Below are positions 17,485 through 24,317 of a stretch of 30,958 nt of DNA, one piece after another. The position numbers were made by a program, and so were the translations under genes. The stretch comes from a virus: positions 1 through 30,958 of IMG/VR virus record IMGVR_UViG_3300020172_001413; one strand, given 5' to 3'. Below the pieces are notes generated by a model. The model saw only the letters and a program-made list of their open reading frames with translations, had not been told where the DNA came from and made no database searches. Position 1 is the first letter of the stretch; every line of letters starts with the position of its first letter.

Positions 17485-17747
17485 TTATCAAACCTTTAGG
17501 TATCTCAAATACTTGCAATACTACAACTTCAGATACATATGCTAATGCTAATTTGGTAAGAATATCACATATTGCATTATCAAGCGCTGCTCATATTGTA
17601 ACATGTTATACAAATACTACATTAAAGTATTCAGTAGTTGTACTTGGCGGTGAAAGTGTAATTCTTGAAAAATCACCAACAGATACTATCAATTCTAACA
17701 GTACAGATACTTCACTGCGTATTGTACCTGTTGCGTACAAAAATTAA
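17481..17747 (+). CDS. Small beta-rich protein between core and protease genes
   Basis: An 88-residue protein opening MIIKPLGISNT, followed by Thr/Asn/Ser-rich alternating strands (NANLVRISHIAL, YSVVVLGGESVILEKSPTDTI, LRIVPVAYKN). I recall similar short proteins in the head clusters of marine T4-like phages but know of no established function. The LGGESVILEKSPTDT turn looks like the core of a small beta-sandwich, which would suit a capsid decoration or minor head protein. The ATG overlaps the stop of the preceding gene (ATGA), and nine bases separate it from gp21, so it is cotranslated with head-assembly genes. Confidence 0.7.
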   Translation: MIIKPLGISNTCNTTTSDTYANANLVRISHIALSSAAHIVTCYTNTTLKYSVVVLGGESVILEKSPTDTINSNSTDTSLRIVPVAYKN

Positions 17748-17756
17748 GAGGATAAA

Positions 17757-18428
17757 ATGAAGTTAATAACCGAACTTTTCGAAGATGTACAATACATCTC
17801 CGAAGCAAAAGAATCTGGTGAAAAAGAACACTTCATTGAGGGCATTTTCCTCCAGGCTAACAGAAAAAATAGAAACGGTCGTATTTATCCCATCAACATT
17901 ATGGAGCGCGAAGTTGAACGCTACATGAAAGATGTAGTTTCTAATAACCGCGCATATGGTGAGTTAGGTCATCCAGAGGGACCATCTATTAATTTAGATC
18001 GCGTTTCCCACATCATCACAGAGCTTCGTCGCGATGGCGACAACTTTATCGGTAAAGCAAAACTAACTGATACACCAATGGGAAATATTGCCAGAGGTTT
18101 GTTGAAGTCTGGTGCTAATCTTGGTGTTTCTTCACGTGGTATGGGTTCACTTGTACCACGCAAAGATGGCATCATGGAAGTGCAAGATGACTTCCGTTTA
18201 GCAACTGCTGCCGATATCGTTGCTGACCCATCTGCCCCAGACGCATTTGTCAAGGGTATCATGGAAGGCGTTGAGTGGGTTTACGATCCAGTAAAAGATA
18301 CATGGCACGAACAAAAACTTGAGGAAATCAAGAAGTCTGTTCACAAAATGTCGAAGTCAAAACTCGAAGAACAGAAACTATCCATTTTCGAGAACTATAT
18401 CAGTTCTTTAATGTTTAGAAACAAATAA
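17757..18428 (+). CDS. gp21: Prohead core protease gp21
   Basis: A 223-residue serine protease of the T4 gp21 type (T4: 212). The catalytic His lies in GELGHPEGPSINLDRVSH near residue 70, and the Ser in LGVSSRGMGSL near residue 130; QANRKNRNGRIYP marks the conserved N-terminal strand. The enzyme is packaged in the scaffold core and, after assembly, cuts scaffold, capsid and internal proteins. A likely self-cleavage site is Ile14-Ser-Glu16 before Ala17. AAGAGGAT stands just before the ATG. A late promoter overlaps or follows the stop codon and drives gp22. Confidence 0.95.
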   Translation: MKLITELFEDVQYISEAKESGEKEHFIEGIFLQANRKNRNGRIYPINIMEREVERYMKDVVSNNRAYGELGHPEGPSINLDRVSHIITELRRDGDNFIGKAKLTDTPMGNIARGLLKSGANLGVSSRGMGSLVPRKDGIMEVQDDFRLATAADIVADPSAPDAFVKGIMEGVEWVYDPVKDTWHEQKLEEIKKSVHKMSKSKLEEQKLSIFENYISSLMFRNK

Positions 18429-18429
18429 A

Positions 18430-18437
18430 TATAAATA
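18430..18437 (+). promoter_or_regulatory. T4-type late promoter before gp22
   Basis: Perfect TATAAATA two bases after the gp21 stop and 35 bases before the gp22 ATG. It is preceded by an overlapping AATAAATA, so either register could serve. AAGGGAGA follows as ribosome site. Confidence 0.85.
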
Positions 18438-18464
18438 ATTGAAAATTCCAAAGGGAGACCTTAA

Positions 18465-19514
18465 ATGACAGACCAAGTAGAAAACATTGAAACTGTAGAA
18501 GAGGAAGTTCTTGATGAGGCTTCCATGGCTGCAGATTCGCTCAAGCCAAACTCACGTTCTGGCGGCTCAGACCCAAAGTCAAAGGTTGGTTATCTAACAG
18601 CAATCATTGGCACACTTGCTTCCGCTAAAAAGGAAGATCTTGTAAAGTGGTTTGATCAGACACAGGCACAGTTCGGTCCAGGCAAGGATTATGGAGTTGG
18701 CGATAAGTCAGCTGCTAATCAGGCAACTGTTGACATGAAGGGTGGTAAGGGTCCAAAGACTAAGGACGCTATGCCAAAGCTCAGTGTTCGTGAAGACGTT
18801 GAAGAAATGTTCAACGGTCAGGATCTTTCCGAAGAGTTCAAAGATAGCGCAGCAACTCTATTTGAAGCCGCTATCAATGCTCGCCTTGTACTTGAGACTG
18901 CACGTCTTGAGGAAGAGTTCGACAATAAACTAACTGAAGCTGTTGCTACTATTGAGGAAGAGCTTTCATCTAAGGTTGACTCATACCTCGAGTATGTTGT
19001 TGAGTCATGGATGACTGAAAACGAAGTAGCAATCGAGGCTTCTATCCGTAATGAGCTTGCTGAAGAGTTCATTGAGGGTCTCAAGAATCTATTCGCCGAA
19101 CATTATATTGACGTCCCACAAGAAAAAATGGATGTCATTGAAGGACTCGCAGAGAAAGTCGAAGAGCTTGAGAAAAAGCTCGACGAAGCTATCGAAGAGA
19201 ATGTTGCTATGAATGAAGCTCTTGTTGAAGCAGAAAAGAAAGAAATTTTCGGAGCAATGCTTGAAGATCTAACTCTTTCACAGCAAGATAAGTTCAAGGC
19301 TCTCGCAGAGGGTGTTGAGTTTGATGGCGACTTAGAAGTTTATTCAAAGAAACTTTCAATCGTTAAGGAAAACTATTTCAGTGAGAAGAAGCCAGCGGCT
19401 ACTTCTACAATTGAAGAAGAGACCTTTGAGGGTGAGGCTGCGCCAAATACAGTAGCAGTTGATCCTGTAGTCAACCGTTACGTTCAGGCGATCGCAAGAT
19501 CCGTCAAGAAGTAA
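18465..19514 (+). CDS. gp22: Prohead scaffolding core protein gp22
   Basis: A 349-residue acidic protein (T4 gp22: 269). The central and C-terminal parts, from about residue 110 to 280, are long Glu-rich helices (LVLETARLEEEFDNKLTEAVATIEEEL; VIEGLAEKVEELEKKLDEAIEENVAMNEALVEAEKKEIF), as expected for the coiled-coil core on which the gp23 shell assembles. The C terminus is VVNRYVQAIARSVKK, a conserved end that should contact the shell. An N-terminal segment with KVGYLTAIIGTLASAKKEDLVKWFDQTQ looks like an extra domain. Leu16-Asp-Glu18 before Ala19 fits a gp21 cleavage site. It lies between protease and capsid genes and has its own late promoter. Confidence 0.92.
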   Translation: MTDQVENIETVEEEVLDEASMAADSLKPNSRSGGSDPKSKVGYLTAIIGTLASAKKEDLVKWFDQTQAQFGPGKDYGVGDKSAANQATVDMKGGKGPKTKDAMPKLSVREDVEEMFNGQDLSEEFKDSAATLFEAAINARLVLETARLEEEFDNKLTEAVATIEEELSSKVDSYLEYVVESWMTENEVAIEASIRNELAEEFIEGLKNLFAEHYIDVPQEKMDVIEGLAEKVEELEKKLDEAIEENVAMNEALVEAEKKEIFGAMLEDLTLSQQDKFKALAEGVEFDGDLEVYSKKLSIVKENYFSEKKPAATSTIEEETFEGEAAPNTVAVDPVVNRYVQAIARSVKK

Positions 19515-19518
19515 TAAT

Positions 19519-19526
19519 TATAAATA
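19519..19526 (+). promoter_or_regulatory. T4-type late promoter before gp23
   Basis: Perfect TATAAATA five bases after the gp22 stop and 33 bases before the gp23 ATG. AAAGGAGA at 19546-19553 is a strong ribosome site. This should be one of the most active late promoters of the phage. Confidence 0.87.
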
Positions 19527-19558
19527 AAATATATCCTAGCTTAATAAAGGAGACACAA

Positions 19559-20959
19559 ATGTATCTAGCTGAGGAAATTCAAAAGAAGTGGGCACCAGTT
19601 CTTGATCACAACGCTCTTGGAGCGATCAAGGATTCCCACCGTCGTTCGGTAACAGCTATCGTTCTCGAGAACACTGAGCGTGCTCTCACCGAGTCAGCTG
19701 CTCATGGTCAGTATCAGACTCTTACAGAAGCACCAACTGCTGGTAACCTTACACCAGTTAACCAGATGGGCGCTTCAAGCTCTTCAGGCGGTGGTGGTAT
19801 CGACACTTTCGATCCAGTATTGATCTCGCTCGTACGTCGTGCAATGCCTAACCTCATTGCTTATGACATCTGCGGCGTTCAGCCAATGACTGGTCCAACT
19901 GGTCTTATCTTCGCAATGCGTTCGAAGTATAACAACCAGGGTAACGGTACTGCCAATGGTTCGTACGGTGGTATCCAGGCAAACGAAACATTCTACAACG
20001 AAGTTAACACTGCGTTCTCGACTGTTGTTGCTGGTAACTCAACCTTCGGTCAGGGCTTCTCTGGAACTATCCCAGGTCAGACCAACACCACTCCACTCGT
20101 AAATACTGCGAACTATAACACAGGTTTCGGTATGTCAACTGCTCAGGCTGAAGCTCTTGGTACTTACCAGAATTCGGACTTCAATCAGATGGCTTTTAGC
20201 ATCGAGAAAGTAGTAGTAGAAGCCAAGTCACGTGCCCTCAAGGCAGAATACACAATGGAACTGGCACAGGATCTCAAGGCCATTCACGGTCTAGATGCTG
20301 AGACTGAGCTTTCAAACATCCTCTCTGCTGAAATCCTTGCGGAAATCAACCGTGAAGTTGTTCGCGAAATCAACATCACTGCTGAGACTGGTGCTCAGGA
20401 CAACACAACTACTACTGGTGTGTTCGACCTCGACACTGACTCAAACGGTCGTTGGTCAGTTGAAAAGTTCAAGGGTCTTATGTTCCAGCTCGAGCGCGAA
20501 GCAAATCAGATTGCCAAGCAGACTCGTCGCGGTAAGGGTAACATCGTCCTCTGCTCGTCAGACGTTGCGTCTGCTCTTCAGATGGCTGGTGTTCTTGACT
20601 ACACCCCTGCTCTTAACAGCAACAACCTCCAGGTAGACGACACTGGTAACACTTTCGCTGGTGTTCTCAACGGTCGCCTCCGTGTTTACATCGACCCATA
20701 TGCTCTCGGTGGTAACTACCTCACTGTTGGCTATAAGGGTTCTTCAGCGTTCGACGCTGGTCTCTTCTACTGCCCATACGTACCACTTCAGATGGTTCGT
20801 GCAGTTGACCCATCGAGCTTCCAGCCAAAGATCGGCTTTAAGACTCGTTACGGAATGGTAGCCAACCCATTCGCACAGGGTCTAACTAAGGGCGCTGGCG
20901 CACTTAGCACTTCAACTAACAAGTACTATCGTCGCGTTATCGTTAACAACCTCATGTAA
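19559..20959 (+). CDS. gp23: Major capsid protein gp23
   Basis: A 466-residue T4-type major capsid protein (T4: 521). Hallmarks include FDPVLISLVRRAMPNLIAYDICGVQPMTGPTGLIFAMRSKY, KVVVEAKSRALKAEYTMELAQDLKAIHGLDAETELSNILSAEILAEINREVVR, and the C-terminal YVPLQMVRAVDPSSFQPKIGFKTRYGMVANPFA. The N-terminal delta peptide should be removed by gp21 at Leu55-Thr-Glu57 before Ala58, matching the L-x-E rule for T4 gp23. The protein forms the hexamers of the prolate head. Codons here are more C-ending than in neighbouring genes, as expected for a highly expressed gene. Two terminators follow the stop. Confidence 0.98.
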   Translation: MYLAEEIQKKWAPVLDHNALGAIKDSHRRSVTAIVLENTERALTESAAHGQYQTLTEAPTAGNLTPVNQMGASSSSGGGGIDTFDPVLISLVRRAMPNLIAYDICGVQPMTGPTGLIFAMRSKYNNQGNGTANGSYGGIQANETFYNEVNTAFSTVVAGNSTFGQGFSGTIPGQTNTTPLVNTANYNTGFGMSTAQAEALGTYQNSDFNQMAFSIEKVVVEAKSRALKAEYTMELAQDLKAIHGLDAETELSNILSAEILAEINREVVREINITAETGAQDNTTTTGVFDLDTDSNGRWSVEKFKGLMFQLEREANQIAKQTRRGKGNIVLCSSDVASALQMAGVLDYTPALNSNNLQVDDTGNTFAGVLNGRLRVYIDPYALGGNYLTVGYKGSSAFDAGLFYCPYVPLQMVRAVDPSSFQPKIGFKTRYGMVANPFAQGLTKGAGALSTSTNKYYRRVIVNNLM

Positions 20960-20964
20960 TAGAT

Positions 20965-20991
20965 ACCCCGCTGATTCAATGGCGGGGGTTT
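20965..20991 (+). terminator. Terminator hairpin just after gp23
   Basis: CCCCGC at 20966-20971 pairs with GCGGGG at 20982-20987, with a ten-base loop, followed by a short GTTT run. The short T tract makes it weaker than the next hairpin. Confidence 0.65.
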
Positions 20992-21017
20992 ACAAGACGG
21001 TTTCAAGCCGCAAACTT

Positions 21018-21046
21018 AAAGAGGGGTCTTCGGATCCCTCTTTTTT
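21018..21046 (+). terminator. Strong terminator with TTCG tetraloop
   Basis: AAAGAGGGGTC pairs with GATCCCTCTTT around a TTCG loop at 21029-21032, with only a G-T pair out of Watson-Crick form, and six T residues close it. It separates the very active capsid transcript from the replication and recombination genes. Confidence 0.9.
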
Positions 21047-21047
21047 G

Positions 21048-21075
21048 TTGACTTTTTCTCGAAAGCTAGTATAAT
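21048..21075 (+). promoter_or_regulatory. Host-type sigma70 promoter after the terminators
   Basis: TTGACT at 21048-21053 and TATAAT at 21070-21075 are separated by 16 bases. The -35 directly abuts the terminator T run. The spacer holds TTTTCTCGAAA, nearly repeated in the promoter before uvsY. It should drive the gene at 21130 before late sigma is made. Confidence 0.75.
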
Positions 21076-21092
21076 CACATATGTGCGCCACT

Positions 21093-21100
21093 AATAAATA
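21093..21100 (+). promoter_or_regulatory. Variant late promoter (AATAAATA) before gp3-like gene
   Basis: The eleven bases CTAATAAATAG at 21091-21101 are identical to those before gp19 and lie 29 bases before the ATG at 21130. With the upstream sigma70 promoter, the gene would have both an early and a late start. Confidence 0.55.
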
Positions 21101-21129
21101 GTAGTATTACAGTAACATTGGATTCATAG

Positions 21130-21651
21130 ATGAGCGCAATCGACAACACACCAACAAATAAAAACTTTCTCAGTCCACTTAATTTTATTTTTGTGCTGAA
21201 AAGATCGCCAAATCTTAATTTCTTTGTTCAAAAGATTAACCTTCCTGGTTTATCACTAACACCAATAGAAACACCGTCTCCAAATTTGTTTATTCCATAT
21301 AGTGGCGATCACATAACATATGAAAAATTGCGCCTAACATTTAAGGTTGATGAAGATTTTCAAAATTATTTGGAATTGCATAATTGGCTCAGAGGTTTAG
21401 GATATCCTGTCAAACAGTCAGAATATGCAACATTAAAAAATGCAGACATTGGCACTGGCGAAAACGTAAAGTCTGATATTTCACTAGTGATCACTGACGG
21501 TCTTAAAAATCCAAATATTGAAATAACTTTTAAAGACGCATTTCCTATCGACTTATCAGAATTGCTTTTTGAAACTACAGATACAGACGTAAATTACGTA
21601 ACTGCGACTGCTACTTTTTCTTACGTTTATTTCGATATTCTTAAATTATAA
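21130..21651 (+). CDS. Tail-tube-fold virion protein, probable tail completion protein gp3
   Basis: A 173-residue protein with a tube-like layout: NFLSPLNFIFVLKRSPNLNFFVQKINLPGLSL, then YEKLRLTFKVDEDFQNYLELHNWLRGLGYP and a final strand VTATATFSYVYFDIL. This resembles gp19, gp54 and gp3 of T4, all of which sit on or end the tail tube. T4 gp3 has 176 residues, and marine T4-like genomes place gp3 between gp23 and uvsY, so gp3, which caps the tube and sets tail length, is my favoured call. It is distinctly more AT-rich than gp19. A paralogous tube or baseplate protein is the alternative. No strong ribosome site is seen. Confidence 0.7.
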   Translation: MSAIDNTPTNKNFLSPLNFIFVLKRSPNLNFFVQKINLPGLSLTPIETPSPNLFIPYSGDHITYEKLRLTFKVDEDFQNYLELHNWLRGLGYPVKQSEYATLKNADIGTGENVKSDISLVITDGLKNPNIEITFKDAFPIDLSELLFETTDTDVNYVTATATFSYVYFDILKL

Positions 21652-21652
21652 C

Positions 21653-21681
21653 TTTACTTTTTCCTCGAAATAGAGTATGAT
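21653..21681 (+). promoter_or_regulatory. Host-type sigma70 promoter before uvsY
   Basis: TTTACT at 21653-21658 and TATGAT at 21676-21681 with a 17-base spacer, lying immediately after the preceding stop codon. GTGGAG and the uvsY ATG follow at 21705. The spacer shares TTTTTCCTCGAAA with the promoter at 21048. It probably starts the recombination and replication operon. Confidence 0.7.
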
Positions 21682-21704
21682 AATCTATTGTTGTGGAGAT
21701 TGTG

Positions 21705-22139
21705 ATGAAACTTGAAGAAATTTTTGAAGAGTGGAAAAAAGACAGTCAGATAGATCGCACTGAGCTCGGCGAAGAGTCTTTAAAGATACCAAAACTCCAT
21801 CATAAATATCATCAGGTATACTCTAGCGAAAAACTTCTATTACGTAAGTTGGAAGCTGAGTATAAAAAATTAAAACTAGAAAAGTATGAATTTCTAACTC
21901 AAGGACCAAGCGAGGAAACTCGTGAAAAAGGTTGGGAGTTACCAGCAAAGGGATTAATCCTTAAAGCAGATATTCCTATGTATCTAGAGGCTGACACTGA
22001 TATTATTAATTTATCTTTGAAAATCGGATACCAGCAAGAAAAGATTGAACTGCTCGAATCAATTATTAAAAGTTTTGGCAATCGTGGCTATAATATCAAA
22101 ACTGCAGTTGATTGGGCTAGGTTTATGATGGGAGGATGA
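21705..22139 (+). CDS. uvsY: Recombination mediator UvsY
   Basis: A 144-residue, highly charged helical protein (T4 UvsY: 137). It opens MKLEEIFEEWKKDSQIDRTEL, comparable with the T4 opening in which a Leu-Glu-Asp helix is followed by a D-x-T/L segment, has KLHHKYHQVYSSEKLLLRKLEAEYKKLK, and ends with a helix LLESIIKSFGNRGYNIKTAVDWARFM like the T4 end. UvsY loads UvsX recombinase on single-stranded DNA coated with gp32. ATG 21705 is chosen because GTGGAG ends six bases earlier; an upstream GTG at 21693 is part of that site. The stop overlaps uvsW, the usual neighbour in marine T4-likes. Confidence 0.88.
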   Translation: MKLEEIFEEWKKDSQIDRTELGEESLKIPKLHHKYHQVYSSEKLLLRKLEAEYKKLKLEKYEFLTQGPSEETREKGWELPAKGLILKADIPMYLEADTDIINLSLKIGYQQEKIELLESIIKSFGNRGYNIKTAVDWARFMMGG

Positions 22140-23584
22140 TGGAAACTGTTCGTGTAGAAAAATACGATGATGTGTACATAAAAGTGTACTGTGAACCTGG
22201 AACAGCATATGAAGTCAGTGAGTATTTCACCTTCGATGTTCCTGGCGCAAAGTTTATGCCCGCATATCGAAATAAAGTTTGGGATGGTAAAGTACGATTG
22301 TACAACCCGATGTCTCAAACTTTGTATTATGGTTTATTGCCATACGTTGAGAGATTCTGTCGCGAACGTCAGTACGAGATAGAGTACCTCAGCGATTTTT
22401 CGCATGAAGAATTTTCAGTTGTTGAAGCAAAACAATTTATTGACACTCTTGGTTTGACTTTAGAGCCTCGCGATTATCAAATCAAAGCATTTGTTCATGC
22501 TGTTCGTAATCGCAGAACGCTGTTGTTATCACCAACAGCATCAGGTAAATCGTTAATCATTTATCTTCTAACGAGGTATTACGATGCCCGCACTCTTATT
22601 ATTGTTCCAACTACTTCTCTTGTTAGTCAGCTTGCTTCTGATTTTGCCGACTATGGTTTTCAATCTGATCAGTATGTACATAGAGTATATTCAGGGCAAG
22701 ATAAATCATCGAATAAACCAATTACCATCACAACCTGGCAGTCGGTATACAAACTTCCTAAAGACTATTTCGAACAGTTTGATGTGGTCATAGGCGACGA
22801 AGCCCATTTGTTTAAAGCAAAGTCTTTGACATCGATCATGGGTAAGTTGAAAGATTGCAAATATAGATTTGGTTTTACTGGCACGTTAGACGGCACACAA
22901 ACAAATAAGCTAGTGCTTGAAGGTTTGTTTGGTGCTGCTAAACGTGTTATTACAACATCTGAATTGATTGAGCAAAAACATCTTGCTGACTTTAAGATCA
23001 AATGTTTGTTGTTAAAATATCCTGATGATATACGTAAATTAATTAAGAGCTACGATTATCAAGGTGAAATGGATTGGATTGTTCGTTGCCCGCAACGTAA
23101 CAATTTCATTAAAAACCTCGCGCTCTCGCTCGAGGGAAACACTCTATTACTTTTCCAATTTGTTGACAAACACGGAAAAGTATTATATGATTTGATTCGT
23201 AATGCTACGGATCGAAAAGTGTTTTATGTTTCTGGATCTGTCGATGGAGAAGAACGTGAGCAAATTCGAAAAATTGTTGAGAAAGAACAGAACGCAATTA
23301 TCGTCGCTAGCTATGGAACTTTTTCCACTGGTGTTAATATACGCAATCTGCACAACATTATATTTTCTAGTCCTTCAAAATCGAGGATAAGAAATTTGCA
23401 GTCTATTGGTCGTGGGCTGCGTAAATCTGAAACTAAGACCGAATCTACACTTTACGACATTGCTGATGACTTTAGTATTAAAGCATGGCGTAATCATACA
23501 TTAAACCACTTTATTGAGAGAACAAAAATCTACAATGAAGAAAAGTTTCAATTTAAAGTATATCCTGTCAACTTGAAGGTGTGA
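22139..23584 (+). CDS. uvsW: DNA/RNA helicase UvsW
   Basis: A superfamily 2 helicase of about 481 residues (T4 UvsW: 503). Motif I is SPTASGKS near residue 131, motif II is GDEAHLF with Asp220-Glu-Ala-His, motif III is FTGTLDG, and motif VI is LQSIGRGLRKSET. An N-terminal DNA-binding part with FMPAYRNKVWDGKVRLY precedes the core. UvsW unwinds branched DNA and R-loops, turning origin-dependent replication into recombination-dependent replication. GGGAGG lies three bases before ATG 22139; the adjoining ATG 22136 has no room for a ribosome site. The gene overlaps uvsY and is followed six bases later by gp55. Confidence 0.95.
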   Translation: METVRVEKYDDVYIKVYCEPGTAYEVSEYFTFDVPGAKFMPAYRNKVWDGKVRLYNPMSQTLYYGLLPYVERFCRERQYEIEYLSDFSHEEFSVVEAKQFIDTLGLTLEPRDYQIKAFVHAVRNRRTLLLSPTASGKSLIIYLLTRYYDARTLIIVPTTSLVSQLASDFADYGFQSDQYVHRVYSGQDKSSNKPITITTWQSVYKLPKDYFEQFDVVIGDEAHLFKAKSLTSIMGKLKDCKYRFGFTGTLDGTQTNKLVLEGLFGAAKRVITTSELIEQKHLADFKIKCLLLKYPDDIRKLIKSYDYQGEMDWIVRCPQRNNFIKNLALSLEGNTLLLFQFVDKHGKVLYDLIRNATDRKVFYVSGSVDGEEREQIRKIVEKEQNAIIVASYGTFSTGVNIRNLHNIIFSSPSKSRIRNLQSIGRGLRKSETKTESTLYDIADDFSIKAWRNHTLNHFIERTKIYNEEKFQFKVYPVNLKV

Positions 23585-23590
23585 TACAAT

Positions 23591-24157
23591 ATGGTTCGTG
23601 TAAAGAAAAAACATTATGTCAATAATAAAACTCTTTATGAAGAGATGGTGAAGTATAAACAAGCAGTGAAAGATGCTGAAGCTGCTGGTAAAGAAAAACC
23701 TAGAATCCCGAACTATATTGGTGAATGCTTTATGATGATTTGTAATAAGTTGTCAACCAAACCAAACTTTATGAATTATTCATATCGCGATGACATGGTT
23801 GCTGATGGAATTGAAAATTGTATTTACTCGATCGATAACTTTGATCCTGAAAAGTCAAATAATCCATTTGCCTATTTTACACAGATCGCGTGGAATGCAT
23901 TTATTAGACGTATTCAAAAAGAAAAGAAACAATCTTACATCAAGCATAAAAATTATGAAAACAATTTTATGATGGAAGAGATGGAAGATTATTCTGACAC
24001 GACTACTAAGCATAAGATAAATGAGATTTCTTCTGAAATTATTAGATCGTTTGAAGAAAAATTAGAGTTGACTAAAAACATAAAAAAGAGTAAGATTGGA
24101 TTAGAGAAATTTGTAGAGGATGATGCTGATGAAAAATCTACACTTAGTACCAGTTAA
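23591..24157 (+). CDS. gp55: Late transcription sigma factor gp55
   Basis: A 188-residue divergent sigma factor (T4 gp55: 185). Key segments are PRIPNYIGECFMMICNKLSTKPNF, SYRDDMVADGIENCIYSIDNFDP, and NPFAYFTQIAWNAFIRRIQKEKKQSY, which correspond to sigma region 2, the part that binds core polymerase and the -10 box. No region 4 for -35 contact is present, which fits the -10-only TATAAATA promoters found before gp18, gp22, gp23 and the tail fibre. T4 gp55 works with gp33 and the gp45 clamp; neither gene was seen here. The end overlaps the next small gene. Confidence 0.95.
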   Translation: MVRVKKKHYVNNKTLYEEMVKYKQAVKDAEAAGKEKPRIPNYIGECFMMICNKLSTKPNFMNYSYRDDMVADGIENCIYSIDNFDPEKSNNPFAYFTQIAWNAFIRRIQKEKKQSYIKHKNYENNFMMEEMEDYSDTTTKHKINEISSEIIRSFEEKLELTKNIKKSKIGLEKFVEDDADEKSTLSTS

Positions 24158-24317
24158 TGTAGTTGATATAGTTGAAAAGATGAATGATAAAACCATTCGT
24201 GAGAACGAACATAACAACTATGTTCTTCGCATTGAAGCTATTCGTGATTATTGTGCAGCCGCTCTCGTTAAGCAACTTTCGCAGAAGCCACCTGCAGTAG
24301 TATATAAGAAGAAGTAA
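24129..24317 (+). CDS. Small hypothetical protein between gp55 and gp47
   Basis: An unrecognised 62-residue protein. AGAGG at 24115-24119 points to the third of three nearby ATG codons, at 24129, nine bases away. The start lies inside gp55 in another frame and the stop overlaps the gp47 ATG (TAATG). The sequence is charged and mainly helical (VVDIVEKMNDKTIRENEHNN; VLRIEAIRDYCAAALVKQL) with a basic C-terminal tail ending KKK. Tight coupling between real genes on both sides is the main reason to accept it. A role in transcription or recombination would be a guess. Confidence 0.65.
   Translation: MKNLHLVPVNVVDIVEKMNDKTIRENEHNNYVLRIEAIRDYCAAALVKQLSQKPPAVVYKKK

Noticed and set aside
19488-19495. 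GCGATCGC, the HIP1 octamer common in cyanobacteria
   Set aside because: I noticed only one copy, in the gp22 C-terminal codons; a single copy does not indicate a cyanobacterial host.
23112-23136. Inverted repeat CCTCG...CGAGG inside uvsW
   Set aside because: Within codons, no T run and no gene boundary; likely incidental.
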